DNA of 64,000 bases from Hetaerina americana. Lineage: Eukaryota; Arthropoda; Insecta; Odonata; Calopterygidae. A program made the position numbers and the translations under genes. The notes beneath the pieces are model-generated. The model was not told the origin of the DNA and ran no database searches. It worked only from the letters and a program-made list of their open reading frames with translations. The number at the start of each line of letters is the position of its first letter. Within the stretch, counting starts at the first letter, position 1. Below, piece after piece: positions 22,955 to 34,745 of this stretch. Location of the stretch: NCBI GenBank assembly GCA_022747635.1, contig JAKTNV010000065.1, forward strand, positions 1,749,501-1,813,500. Reading direction: 5' to 3'.

Positions 22955-24019
22955 TTACATCAGGTCCCTCTTCAGCTCTGAGTACTTTCTTCCTCCCTTC
23001 ATCCCGTCCAACATCCCTATCCTGTTCCTTCCCTTTCCTCTTTTGCCCAACATTCTACCCTCTTTCACAGTCTTCAACATCCCACTGCCGGTCAACACCC
23101 CCTTCATCCACTTTTCCTGCCTCCATAGGATTGCCCCCAACAAACCCCTCTCTTCGCCCACCATACTAAGTACTTCCTCGTTTGTTTTCTTCTCTGTCCA
23201 TGTCACCTTCTCCATTCTTCTCCACACCCACATTTCAAAAGCCTCCAGTCTACGTCTATCCTCCTCCTTCAATGACCACGTTTCCGCACCGTACATAGCT
23301 ACGCTCCATATCAAAGTTTTTACGAGTCTTTTCTTAACATCCTTACTCAACGTCCCCGTCATTAACTCCCTCCTCCTTGTGAAAGCCTCTTTGCCTAGCG
23401 CAATTCTTCGCCTTACCTCCCTACTACTTTGACCGTGTTGGTCCAAAAGAATTCCGAGATACGTAGTCTGTTCTACCTGCTCTAGTTTTTGCCCTCCTAC
23501 TTTAATGTTAAGCTTAGCCTTTTTCTTTTTAGAAAATCGCATAACCTTTGTTTTATTAATATTGATTCTCATCCCATACCTGTCGCACTGAATTTCCAAT
23601 GCACTCAGCAATGCTTGCAGCCCCTTGGCTGACTGACAAACTAAAGCTTGGTCATCAGCAAACCTAACTGATTTTACGAATTCCCCGCCCACCTTCATTC
23701 CTACCTCCAGTTCTTCCCATGCCTCTTTAATCATTTCCTCTGCATACAGGTTGAACAGCAACGGTGATAATGGACAACCCTGCCTTACACCTCTTCCTAA
23801 CACTGCCCAACCGGACTCCCCGTTCCCCACTCGCACCTGAGCAGTTTGAGACATGTACAGGTTGCGGATTAGCCTCCTTTCCCTCCAATCTATTCCTATT
23901 TTCTTCAATATACTGGTTAGTTTTTCCCAATTCACTCTATCAAACGCTTTTTTGAAATCTACGAAACAGGCAAATACCTCCTGGTTGTGTTCTATATTCC
24001 TCTCGATTAATAATCTCAT
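22955..24019 (-). pseudogene. LINE reverse transcriptase, palm to C-terminus
   Basis: A 354-residue open frame. It contains FVDFKKAFDRV (motif A, residues about 18-28), the GVRQGCPLSPLLFNLYAE block (about 78-95), the FADDQALV active site (about 119-126), INKTKVM and TTYLGILL. The C-terminal region then has MYGAETWSLKEEDRRRLEAF and a basic RGKGRNR tail. There is no RNase H domain after it. The catalytic aspartates are intact. The natural upstream frame is joined by a frameshift at about 24016-24025, so the first methionine is internal and not a true start. Confidence 0.9.
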
Positions 24020-24438
24020 GACTGCATGGCATCACGCGTACCTCTCCCGTTCCTAAACCCAAACTGATCATCCCCTAAGTAATCATTTGCTCTAGTCTCT
24101 ATCCTTTTGTTTATGATCCTAAGAACAACTTTAGCTGCGTGAGATATCAAACTTATTGTCCTATAGTCCTCACATAACGTGGCCTTTAGCTTTTTCCGAA
24201 TAGGAACTAAAACTGATCTCACAAAGTCTTCCGGCCAGATTCCCTCCTCATAAATACTACGGATCAGCCCATATAGCCTCTTCCTCCCACACTTTCCTAA
24301 GCATTTTAAAAGTTCCACGGGAATGTTATCCACTCCCACGGCCTTATTTAGTTTCATCTCCCTTAATGCCCTTGCTATCTCATTGTCTAGTATGCCTGGA
24401 CCTAAGCTATCTTCCTCTACGTCATGTTCCTTTTTCAA
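24016..24438 (-). pseudogene. LINE reverse transcriptase, finger region
   Basis: Contains LNKAVGVDNIPVELLK (the LINE KAxGxDxIP-type motif), SVLVPIRKK, EDYRTISLISHAAKVVLRII and DDQFGFRNGRGTRDA, in the order expected before motif A. It ends at a stop where a frameshift separates it from the 22955-24019 segment. Residues usual in the family are replaced at several places (IRKK for a PKK-type motif), consistent with decay. Confidence 0.85.
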
Positions 24439-24850
24439 TGTCTAACTTTGTTGGTCTGAGTTCTTTACTATACAGTTCTTCTATATATTCCTTCCATCTC
24501 TCTTGGATCTTTCCTGCGTCAACTATTACCTTACCCGCCTTATCTCTAACTGTTAGCATAGCTCTTCCTTTCTTACTTCCCGATAACGATTTAACTTTGC
24601 TGTACAGCGCACCGATTTCACCCTTTCTCTGCAGACTTTCCATATCCTCGCACTGCGTCTTCCACCATGCTTCTTTTGCTTTATTTGTTGCCCGCCTCAA
24701 TTTATTGTTTAATTCTTTGTACTTCATTTTGCCTAATTCTGTATTCACATTCTTCCATTTTCGCCGCTCATCCATCTTTGTAATCATCTCATCCGTGATC
24801 CATGGTTTCCTAGTCCTTTTAGCGTCAACGGTTCCAATAGTGTGTTTGCG
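24422..24850 (-). pseudogene. LINE linker between endonuclease and reverse transcriptase
   Basis: Charged, probably helical sequence (KMDERRKWKNVNTELGKMKY..., RATNKAKEAWWKTQCEDMES, GKIQERWKEYIEELY). It is typical of the spacer between endonuclease and reverse transcriptase in APE-type LINEs. The frame continues upstream to TIGTVDAKRTRKPWITDE near 24847, where another frameshift occurs. Downstream it overlaps the finger-region frame. Confidence 0.75.
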
Positions 24851-24899
24851 GCTTTAGACAACCCTTTCTTGAAACTTTCCCATTTTTCTTCGATAGTAC

Positions 24900-25143
24900 T
24901 TAGCTCTTAACATCCTCCATGATTTCCTCTACCGCCTGTTTGTATTCCTTCCTTTTCAACCAATTTAATGCTTCTACATTCCATTTTCTAACTCGCCGCC
25001 CCTGCCTTATCTTTTTGAAACGGATTCTACATTTCATAACAACTAAATTGTGGTCAGAGTCCGCATCCGCTCCCGGGAAACTGTGCGAATTTATCAAACT
25101 CTTCCTAAACCTGTGTCTAACCAGGATATAATCTAGCTGATAC
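24900..25143 (-). pseudogene. APE-type endonuclease C-terminal fragment
   Basis: Reads YQLDYILVRHRFRKS then SFPGADADSDHNLVVMK. The QLDYILV strand and the SDHNLV motif (catalytic Asp-His) mark the end of an exonuclease III-like LINE endonuclease. The N-terminal two thirds is missing, so target nicking is not possible from this copy. The frame stops at 24900 inside the linker. Confidence 0.85.
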
Positions 25144-25160
25144 CTTTCTGGTATATATAT

Positions 25161-26460
25161 TCTTTTTTAAAGAATCGGGGCACTTGGCGACATATTAGTC
25201 CCATGGATCTCAGTATAAGGCACACGACTACGCAATATAAATGTTTTTCATTTCTCAACTAAACAATCAATGATTAGAACAATCTTCATGTGGAATTATT
25301 CGATCTTTTCAAGCAATATAAATATATTTAAAAAAGATATGAAAAATGTAAATATCAATATTGCATGTTTAGGTGTGAAATATGATGAATTTATTTACAT
25401 TGCTGCATGTTACCTCGTGGCAAACTACCAAATTATAAATATTTCTTTTAACAGTACCAATAATTTTTGTAGATGTACCTTTGAATTTCTTATTCCATAG
25501 ACGTGAGACAAATTCAAAGAACAGCGGGAAATACCGCGACAGCTACTTTAACGGAGTCATCAGCTGTTCACCAAAAGGAAAAATTTCAGTGTCAAAATCA
25601 CTCGTACAATTCATCTCGGTCAAAGCGAATGGCTTCAACCATGTGAAATTCCTAATTCTTTTAACGACTCTGTCGAAAACGCTTAAGTACGGTATTTCCG
25701 GGCCCCGTTCATTTTATTATTCCGCGATTTCTTTTTTAACAATGCCACCTTAAAGTGGTCAAGGTTTTGGTAGATTACTTCAATGTACTTTTTAAATCTC
25801 TTCCTTTGCCTTAATCTAAAATATTGATAATGTTCTCATTTCACTCGGTCAAGGATAAAAAACAATTTAATGAAAAACAAACCTTTCCTAAGAGATTGGA
25901 AATGTTAAATAATCTCAATGAAGCACTGATTAAACAAAAAGTAATTATATTTGGATAGACTACTATGCTTTGTGTACTTACTCACACCGTTTTTAGAGGC
26001 GAGATAACATCTACCAAAACGAAGGCGGGAGAGATAAAATCTTCTCTACTTAAGATTAAAATAAGAAAGGCTTGATGCATGGATTCACTTTCCCAAAGGT
26101 CACTTTAATGCTTCTTTGAGAAGGATATAAATAAAAGAAGGGCAATAATATTGGGTCGTTTGTGGATGCATGGAGAATTTTACGACAACCCGGCGAAATA
26201 GGCACATAAAATTGCAAGGAATACTAGCTTTTATGAAGAAGTGGATGAAAAGGCACAAACTGAAAGTAAAAAACTATAAAAAGGAGATAAAAACAGTAGC
26301 AGCTGAATATCAGGTAAAATAAAAAAAATCGAAGAACCAGCATATGAAGTTAGCTAACTGCGGCGCTGAGGTTTCAGTGATCCAAAGGGAAAAAAAGAAA
26401 GGATTGGACTTTACAGAAGGATAACCGTTAAATTCAGCATACTTTTATCTACGTAGTACA
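25161..26460. other. No feature recognised
   Basis: AT-rich DNA upstream of the truncated LINE; nothing supported. Confidence 0.4.
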
Positions 26461-26495
26461 CTGTAAGCCATCCAGGAGGCGTGTGGCAGGGGGGA
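26461..26495 (-). repeat. LINE 3' tail copy, variant subfamily (partial)
   Basis: Minus strand: CCCCCCTGCCACACGCCTCC then TGGATGGCTTACAG. Only the core of the tail remains; the TATTATGTAGATG end is not recognisable. Confidence 0.55.
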
Positions 26496-26782
26496 TAAGT
26501 CAATGGTGGAGTTTCGACTACTTGCTTGTTATGTTGTGGCTTGCACGTTACTGGATGGTTTTCGTACTGCATCCTGGGGTGCAGTTGTTTGTTGGTTTAT
26601 GGTATATGTGTTTGCATGAGTGTTGGATGAAGGGATTTTTGCAAGTGTGTGTTCGCCGCTGTGGGGGTAGTTTTTCATGTTATTGATTGAGCATGTGGTA
26701 TTGTTCCTATTTACGGGTGTTGACGTAACACCCCCCACCACACGCCCTTGCGGCGGTTTGCGGGGTATTATGTAGATGTAGT
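26496..26782 (+). mobile_element. LINE 3' UTR and tail fragment
   Basis: A T/G-rich stretch rich in GTGTTTGCATG-like words, similar in character to the 3' UTR of the 34755-35397 LINE. It is followed by a near-consensus tail (26711-26782: ACGGGTGTTGACGTAACACC..., CACGCCCTTGCGGCGG, ATTATGTAGATGTAG). No coding part. The 5' boundary is inferred. Confidence 0.6.
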
Positions 26783-27745
26783 CTTTATTGAATAGTTATG
26801 TGTTATTGGTTCGCCGCTAGGTTCATCGGCTGTAGGTTTTTAGTCATCTCGCATTGTTTTAGTTGTGATCGCGAATCATACAAGGAGAGAAAGGGTTTCT
26901 TAATCTGTTGGTGCTGCAAGGTCCTCTCTTTTCTCCCATATCGCGTCCGAATGGTCCAACCTGTCGATATAATGATGAATCACATAAATGATATCTTTGG
27001 TATCACAGGTTAATTCGAGGTTCCTGTATCTTTCTGATGACCGAATAGTCCAGCCTACTCCATTCGCGCTTGGAAGGACTCAAATCCTATTTCCTTCTCT
27101 TTACCACGTTTAACTCGCTATCTAGTCGTGACATTTTTTCTTATACCTACAGGACTTCAATGTACATTTTATGTTACCTCAATCAAACCCTCTCCAAAGG
27201 GTCTTAAATATTTACAGCGTATTCCAAGTACCGCCTCACCAGTACACTATAACACCTTTTCTTTACTTTCTCATTACATTTTCCCATAAATTGTTGAGTA
27301 AATCTAAGTTTCCTTAAGAAGGTTCCACAAATATTGCTAGTGCATCCTCAATGGAAAGGTTTTTGCTTGCACGACGCCAAAATACATTAATCGTTCCTAT
27401 TATTGTAGTTCAACCTCGTCAATTTTGTACGTAACTATTAAAGGCAAAACATAATAAAAATATATGCATATAGTTAGGGAAAGGGAAAAGGTACTTAAGG
27501 ATACGAATTCCTAAAAACAAGACCATTAAACAGACGGGAATATGTAGGGTCAAGGATTACAAAAAAATGCAATAATACTATGCTAATGTGAGAACTTTCA
27601 GTCTGACATAGATGAATTCTTCCATCTGCCAAAGTGAGTTCAATGTTTCTCGTTTTTATAATTATTATAAGAACCTCGTTGTAATAAGGCAATTGTCTTG
27701 GAGACAACGGTCAAATCTGGCCAACGGTCTCCCTTACAATGCACA
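26783..27745. other. No feature recognised
   Basis: AT-rich DNA up to the mariner. Confidence 0.4.
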
Positions 27746-29066
27746 TACAGGGTCGCACCCAAAAGTGGTAGGAGTGATTTTTTTACAAGAATTTTATTGA
27801 CGATATACTTACATCGACTTAATAATCTTCTAAGTATCCTCCTTGAGCTGCTACACAATTAGTATAACGTTGCTCCCATTCCCCGTACGCCCGCTGGAAA
27901 TTTTCTTTGGGGATGCCGTTGATGACCCTCGTCGAAGCCTCTTGAACGGCCTTTATCGAGTCAAAACGTCGTTCCTTGAGCTGTCTTTTCATCAGGGGGA
28001 AGAAGAAGAAGTCCGGTGGTGCCAGATCGGGAGAATAGGGCGGGTGCGGCAACGTGGCAACGCCGTATTTGGCCAGGAGCTGTCTGACGGCGAGCGCGCC
28101 ATGGCACGGCGCGTTGTCATGATGAAGCACCCAGCAGTTTGCGATGGCCGGTCGGACTCTTTTCACGCGTTCTCGGAGGCGGGTGAGCACCTGCACGTAA
28201 AAGTTCGCATTCACAGTCACCCCTGGTGGGACAAACTCCTTGTGAACCACTCCATGACGGTCGGAAAACACAATCAACATCGTTTTGATTTTTGATTTGC
28301 TCGTGCGAGCCTTTTTTGGACGTGGGGACGCGGAAGTGTGCCATTCCGCGGATTGTCTTTTCGTATCGGGGTCATATTGAAAAACCCATGTTTCATCACC
28401 AGTTATCACATTTACCAAACAATTTTCATCTCGGTGCAAATTGGCTAACCCATCTTCGGAAATGCGCACACGCGTTGCCTGTTGGTCGACACTCAGAATT
28501 TTCGGCACCATCTTGGCGCACACCTTGCGCATGGCCAAATCCTGTGAAATAATGCGTTGGACGTTGGATGCAGACAGACCCAACTGGTCTGCAATTTCTT
28601 CACTGGTTAAGCGTCGGTCTGTGTTCAGCAGTGTCCTCACTCTGTCCACATTCGTGTCGGTTCTTGCCGTCGACGGCCGCCCGGAGCGATGGTCGTCTTC
28701 AACGAGCTCCCTACCCTCTTTAAACAACTTGTGCCACTCAAATACTATGGAACGGCTTAAGGCAGTGTCCCCATAAGCCTGCTAGATCATATCGAGGGTC
28801 TCAGTTGCCGTCTTCCCGAGTTTCGCACAAAACTTCACGGAATAACGTTGCTCTAAATTCAGATTCATTTTGTTTTTCGACGCGGACAAAAAACTTGCTT
28901 CACTAAAAACGGTGTCCTCACTCAACGACAGCCCGCAGGCGACTGAGGTTGGTGTCGGTCTGTTGCTAAGAGCCCCCTCCACCTTACCCTGCCGAGCAGA
29001 CCCCCCTCCACCGCTCCGTTCGCGCCAGAGAAAATCAGTCCTACCACTTTTGGGCGCGACCCTGTA
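27746..29066 (-). mobile_element. Full-length mariner transposon
   Basis: 1317 bp (27748-29064) with inverted repeats CAGGGTCGCACCCAAAAGTG and CAGGGTCGCGCCCAAAAGTG, one mismatch in the first 20, flanked on both sides by TA. It encodes a complete-length DD34D transposase on the minus strand, broken by one stop codon. It lies next to a minus-strand LINE 3' end (29369-29643) and may have inserted into that element's 3' UTR. Same family as the deleted copy at 11034-11966. Confidence 0.95.
27819..28868 (-). pseudogene. Mariner transposase (349 codons) with one TAG
   Basis: Transposase cuts and pastes the element using the paired helix-turn-helix DNA-binding region and a DD34D RNase H-like fold. 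Visible: MNLNLEQRYSVKF start at 28868, FEWHKLFKEGR and GRPST linker, LTSEEIADQLGLSASNVQRI (second helix-turn-helix) and MRKVCAKMVPK. Catalytic Asp158 is in TGDETW, Asp251 in LHHDN and Asp286 in PPDFFFFP, with 34 residues between the last two. The WVP-like linker reads KMVPKIL. The only lesion I see is TAG at codon 29 (28784-28782), where the deleted copy at 11034 has AAG (Lys). The length is normal for the family. Read-through or internal initiation would lose part of the DNA-binding domain. Confidence 0.92.
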
Positions 29067-29368
29067 CATACATACACAAGAAGAACAGATATGAGACAGA
29101 ATGATCTTATCAATGACACTTTAAGATTACCAACCACAACTTTACCATGACACTAGGGCTAGGTTCACACCATACCTACAACGGCCACCCGTCCATCGCC
29201 GCACCCCGTCCATAATCACGCACTCTTCAATTTCATATACCGTTCAAAATCACGCACCGTTAACACATCATTCACTTTTGCAATACAACTTCTCACGCCG
29301 TAGACATCTCATACGAACAATATTTTAATAAGTGCAATAGTATAATCATCACTGATCAATGAATTTTA

Positions 29369-29643
29369 TCACCCAGTGGCTGCTTTACACTTACTCTTAA
29401 AACTCCTAAACTTGGATGGAGAGGGCTCAAACAAACCTCCAGGCAGCTGGTTCCAATCAACAATAGTTCCGTTTAAAAAAAGAGTATTTTTTTCTTATTT
29501 GTTTTTTGCGTCCCTATTTTCATTTTAAAACTGTGGTCATTTTTATTCTTAAAGTTTAGTTTTTCTATCTCTTTCCATAAATATTCCCACACTTCATCAT
29601 TTTTAACAATTCTATGCATTGCGCTTAACCTACTCCTTTTTTC
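29369..29643 (-). pseudogene. CR1/Jockey-like LINE C-terminus
   Basis: On the minus strand: RSRLSAMHRIVKN..., DEVWEYLWKEIEKL, DHSFKMKIG, then after a frameshift in a T run FFLNGTIVDWNQLPGG and SFKSKCKAATG before a stop at 29371-29369. The NGTIVDWNQLP segment matches the conserved end of LINE reverse transcriptases (RTIxxWNxLP). The 3' UTR probably runs on towards the mariner at 29066. A different family from the RTE-like copies. Confidence 0.75.
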
Positions 29644-31696
29644 AAATAGAAGAAAATTTAGTTTTCATTGAATTCAGCGATGAGAATATTTTTTTAAGTA
29701 TACAAGTGGATTTTAAGTGTGTAGAGAATCGAATTTCAATCCTTCATTCATTTAAAATTCACTTGGATGTGTTTTTCGATACGAGCTCAAACAGTGCAAG
29801 AGGAAAAAAAGGCTTATGGAAAAGATAACAAACATACACAGTCACACCGACTTCGAGAAAGGGACTTGGTTTTTTTTGTGCGTGCACACATTTTTAGCTC
29901 AATATTTTCTTTGGATCCTCTTAATTATTCGTCTTAAAATTATACATGGCATACGTCAGAGAGATAGTGAATTATTCACATGCATAGCGTAACTCAATAA
30001 TGACAAGACTAGCTGTGAAATTTACATTAGAGTGGAAAGGTGAAGTAAGCCAAATTTCTGATAAACAGGTGAAGATCAGCCGGGTTGAGGTCAAAGTAGT
30101 AGTGAGAATAATCTTCATGTAAGCCTATGGAAAGGGACCCTGGGAAAAGTGGAAAGCATCCAGATTGCTAGTGATGGAAGGAAGGGGAAGGTGATACATG
30201 TATGAATGCAGCTTAGGAATGACAAAGAAATCTTTCTTACAGAAAACACAACTATTAATGGCGTATAGTAAATGCATATATATGTTGAAACCTTCATTAA
30301 AACTTGTCAGAAAATATATGATAAATAAAACAAATAAAACTTGTCTGCAATACTTTTCCACAGATGTGAAGGCAGACGAAAGGAGTTAGTGGGCGATGGA
30401 GATGTGGGGCTATAAAAAAGAATACTGAAAATAAAGTGGATAGACAGAGTAAATAATGAAGAAGTCTTAAGAATGGGTGAAGAGAGTAGTCTATGCTGGA
30501 CTATCTTCACTCAATGCAATGAATTTGAATTTGATAGGCAGTCTTACAGGGAGGAGAGGGAAATTGAAAGCCCACATATCCTGAGACACGATAGCCTAGC
30601 CAAGATGACGCAGTTGAAGGGAACAAAGGGGAGAAATTATCTAGAAAAGTTAAGGGTGAAAGCAAGTAAGCATGTAAAACTTTTAAGGACAAGTTTTCCT
30701 ATAGTGTTTATTCTTAATCAAATACATCCAACTTTAAAAAGATTAATGCTAGAAAGTGATGAAAAGAAAGCGAATGGTGAAAGCAAACTGCAGAGGAATT
30801 TGAATTTTAATTCTCGATGGATGAAAATTTGTCCTAGGACGTTTGAGAGACATGTTTTCTCTTTACAATTTACGCAAAATTTATTTTCTTTCCTGTCGTC
30901 AGGGTAGTGACGCCCATCTCAATATCCGCCCTTAATTATAAATTAATGTCTTGTTTGTGAATTTCGCCACGCTGGAGAATATTCGAGTTTAATAAAATTG
31001 AAATAGTGATTAGAAAGAGTAATAGAAAAATTTTACTATCGAGTTAAACTTCTGGTCGTCGCATAATAAATCATAAAATAATATTTCCAGTTATCACGAA
31101 AAGGTTAATAATCCTCAAACATCTCTGGATGAGTGAATTCAAAGTGATTAAACATCATATGAATTTTGAGAAACCTAGATTAGACCACGTTGATGGCCAC
31201 CATACGCTGCCTCACTGACCAATCATCATCGGAACTCGTATTAAAGAATGGCCAACAGGCGGAATCCGATTGAAATGTTATGAGAATCATACGAACAATT
31301 TTGCGATGAAGAGGTAGAAGCCGACTCCTTCTTTGACCTTACATTTTTACATGAATGCCTTTCAGAAATGAGCGCGACGAGAACGCAAGCTGGTTAATAA
31401 CAAAAGAGCGTTGCTGCGCTCTTATATAGCTTAGCGAACTGATTGTAGGTGACAAAACAGCACATCTATGAATAGGAGCCAGAATTAATGTTCCACAGAG
31501 GCTTTCATTTCTAATTTAAACGTTTATGTCATTAAGATGACAAATATAAGAACGATTACAAAAGACCTTTCCAGTCTTTATATGAGATTTCTACCAGTTG
31601 TATCGAGCAAAGGGAAAGATGTATAATAATGACATTGGACATTTTCTCGAGCAAAGGTTTGCATGCAAACTTGGACCATATGTGCTTTTAGGTTAC
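29644..31696. other. Mostly unrecognised; possible LINE scrap near 30420-30540
   Basis: Near 30430-30490 the plus strand can be read as KIKWIDRVNNEEVLRMGEES, which resembles the region after the reverse transcriptase in RTE-like LINEs. The match is short and stands alone, so I do not call an element. The rest shows nothing. Confidence 0.35.
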
Positions 31697-32285
31697 TATT
31701 AGGTAGTCTACCGTTTAAGGTAAGTTCTGGATGGACACAAACTGAGCAGCATAACATTTCTTAGCCTCTCCAAAGGATTACACAACCTAACGCCAGTCAA
31801 TACAATTAACTATTTTATAATTTTTGTACTTCCTCCCTTCATTCCGACCATAATGTCTATTAATTTCCTACTCCCTTGTCGTTTGCTTAAAGCTCTCCCC
31901 TTGAACACAATTCTCAGGGTCCCACTGTCAATCAAAATGTCCTGAATCCACCTTTCCTGTCGCCTTTGGATTCCTCCCGACAAACCTCTTCCCCACCATG
32001 TCAAGTACTTCTTCACGTGGTGTTCTATCCATCAATTTTACTTTTCTATCTTTCTTCATCTTCATATTTCAAAACTCTCCATTTAACGTCTATAATGTTG
32101 GTTCAACTACCAAGCTTCCGCACCATATAAAATGTTATTCAATACCAAAGTTTACACTAATCTATTCTTACCAATCTTATTCAACGTCTCTGCCATTAAC
32201 ACCCTCCTCCTTGAGATATAGCTTCTTTACACAGCACATTTCTTCTTCTGATCCCCCAAATGCTCTGACCATCACGATCTTATAT
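31697..32285 (-). mobile_element. RTE-like LINE 3' fragment
   Basis: Same family as 22862-25160. The 3' end has the reverse complement of TTAGGTAGTCTACCGTTTAA. The minus-strand frame KKYLTWWGRGLSGGIQRRQE..., GTLRIVFKGRALSKRQGSRK, GMKGG parallels residues about 280-350 of the main copy. Upstream parts are recognisable at DNA level to about 32285 but full of indels and stops. Confidence 0.75.
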
Positions 32286-33299
32286 TAATAAAACTTCTAA
32301 CGTGTTCGGCGCATTCAAGAATCCTAATCAACGATTGTCAAATTGCAAACATTTTATGATGTTTGTAATATGTTATGTTACAATCTAATGATAATTATTT
32401 AATAATTATACTTTTTATCTGAAGGAAATTAGGATGTAACCATCCTTTCCATTGCATGTAACTATTAAATTAATAAATCGTACTCCTAACATATAATCCG
32501 AACACACAATCTGATGATTAACATCGGATCACATCTCTCAAGATGCTCTAATTTTTACAATGCTCGAGGTGAAACATGAAAAAATGGTCAGTTCTTTAAC
32601 GTTAGCCTTTCGTAAAACCAAGCATATACTTCAAATGAGAAGGTTAGCGGCATGGGAGGAATTAAGAAGTTAGAGAAGGATGTGATCCCTAAGCCATATC
32701 ATTGTTGACCGGAAGTAGTCTCTTGATGAGGTTTGGATTTTGAAACTGATGAAGAATTTCATGATCACATAAATACGAAAATGTGCCTTGTAAGTGTTGG
32801 CGTTTTAGATTTCTGGAAAGTTTTTCATGTTTCTACGCAAGTGCATTTCTTATCGCCAGTGACTATAGACTTTCGACCAAACTTTGAAGGATACCTTTTG
32901 AGTCACGCGTTTCGAGAGTGAGTCATTGAAAATATTTTAGTGATTAAAAGCAATTACCAACGAATAACTAGAACAAACGGGTGGAAGTAAGAAAAACGAC
33001 GATGATCAACGCCTGTGAAATTCAGGGACTGAGTTAATAATGAATAAGAGTTTCAATGATTAGGAGAGGTGAGAAAAACTTGATCAGAAGACAAGGGAAA
33101 TTTATAATTGACAGATTCCGGCGAATGGTATCTAAAGGTCTTAAATCGGGGAAGAAACGGATGGGAAGATTTCAGGGTAAGACCATGATAAAATCACGAT
33201 AAAACTTATGGAATCCATAGCCAGAACTTATGTAAGGGATCATAGCCAAAATTAAGAGAATTTCAAGGAAGAAGATTGTTTGATGAATTGTTTACCAAT
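32286..33299. other. No feature recognised
   Basis: AT-rich DNA between two LINE fossils; possibly more eroded LINE, not demonstrable by eye. Confidence 0.35.
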
Positions 33300-34065
33300 C
33301 CATTCCAGGACTGCAAACCTATGGTGATGACAAATTTGTGATTGTGATTTACACTTAATTAACAATGAAAATTAGTTTGAAAGGTATAGGATGAAGAAAA
33401 ATGTAATAAAAAGAATGATTATGAGCTTGTTGAGAAGAAATACAGCTGGGTAAAACAAGTTTGGAGGGTGAAAAAAACAGTAGAACAGTTGACTTTCACT
33501 TGACTTAGAAGTGCTCTGCAACAAGATATTCGCAGTGGTTGGGGCATCAGCAAAAAAAATTCGTTGGACAAAGAAGCTTCCACAAGGAGGAGGGAGTTGA
33601 TTTTGGGACGTTGATTAAGTATGCTAGGAAGAAAGATAAGTATTAACTTTGATATGTAGGCGCGGTAACATGATCATTGAACAGGGTATAAGGCGTAGAT
33701 GGGAGGCTTTTGAAATGTGGGCGAGGAGAAGGATGGAGAAGGTGAAGTGGACAGAAAGGAAAACAATGAGAAAGTGCTAGGCATTGTGGGGGAAAAGAGA
33801 ATTTTTGGGAGAAACCCTAAGGTGGGCATAGCTTATTTGATTGGCGATGCAATATTGAAGACTGATAGATAGGAGATCGTTAGGCAAACGAAGAATGAGG
33901 AGGTGATACTGATACTGGATGGAATGAATGTGTATATGCGAAATTGAAGAAGGGTTTATTGTAGCGTGGGCCCATTTTGTATCTTGGACGAAGTTAGGGA
34001 AGATGAGGGTGTTGAATATGTGTCCATCTAAAACCAACCTAAAATGGTCGACTACTAAATAAATA
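33300..34065 (+). mobile_element. RTE-like LINE fossil (plus strand)
   Basis: DNA-level match to the main copy, in order. TGATGAC near 33333 (the FADD active-site region, here with a neighbouring residue changed) is followed by GAAAGGTATAGGATGA (33379), CTTCCACAAGGAGGAGGGAG (33569), GGTAACATGATCATTGAACA (33665) and GAGGCTTTTGAAATGTGG (33703). The 3' end is TGTCCATCTAAAACCAACCT...ACTACTAAATAAAT. Heavily mutated, with internal deletions and stops throughout. Older than the 22862-25160 copy. Confidence 0.75.
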
Positions 34066-34548
34066 ACCGTAGAAAAGTCAGTTTTTAAATAAAATTTTAA
34101 CTATGAGAATATCTCTTTAAGAAGCAGTGTACTCGAGAGAATCACATCAAATATGTTACGATTACCAGAATATTTTCACGTGCTGAGATCTTAAAAATCT
34201 GGTCGTTGACGCTTAAAATATTTTCTGGGGCGATAAAAGAGAAGTAATGAAATATAATTCTTCAACATTAACAATTTAATACAAATCAGATGATCACGAT
34301 TTAGTTCAATAAATATATCATTCATTTGAATGAACTTTATTTTGTATAAACATTTGGATCACTTACGAAAATCATGAAGCAGAATAGTACAGGAAAAACT
34401 TTTTAACTACGTAATTTGTGTCCATCACTCTCATCTCTTGGCACTAACTTTGCGACTACCTTCGAAAATAACAATTCCCCTAGATCCTTGCCTTCACTAC
34501 CACCTCCTCTCTAAACTTACCCCACCCAGATTTTGCAGAATATGTGTT
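34066..34548. other. No feature recognised
   Basis: AT-rich, nothing supported. Confidence 0.4.
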
Positions 34549-34598
34549 CATCTACATTTTACCCCGCAGGGACGTGTGGTGGGGGGTGTTAGGTCACT
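34549..34598 (-). repeat. LINE 3' tail copy
   Basis: Minus strand: GTGACCTAACACCCCCCACC, ACACGTCCCTGCGGGGTAAA, ATGTAGATG. The GGCGGCTTGC portion of the consensus is deleted, which removes the hairpin. No LINE coding is seen to its right. Confidence 0.65.
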
Positions 34599-34745
34599 GA
34601 CTATGCATGAACAATCATTACATTTCCACACAGGTATTAGTTGAATCATGCATTCGAACAAAGTTAGTCACCACGAAGATTTATCTGTACCTCGCTCTGG
34701 ACCTTCAAATGTACATAATAAAGAGGTGTGAACAATTACAATTTC

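Larger units (their letters stand above)
22862..25160 (-). mobile_element. RTE-like LINE, 5'-truncated
   Basis: The longest LINE copy in the window. Read on the minus strand it has the C-terminal end of an APE-type endonuclease (24900-25143), a linker (24422-24850), the reverse transcriptase (22955-24438) and a short 3' UTR. The UTR ends in TTAACCGGTAGATTACC-TAATAAA and runs into a TA tract. The 5' part of the endonuclease is missing beyond about 25160. Several frameshifts separate the segments, so it is dead. Other fossils of the family lie at 31697-32285, 33300-34065 and 59265-59500. Clade assignment (RTE against a related group) is tentative. Confidence 0.85.
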
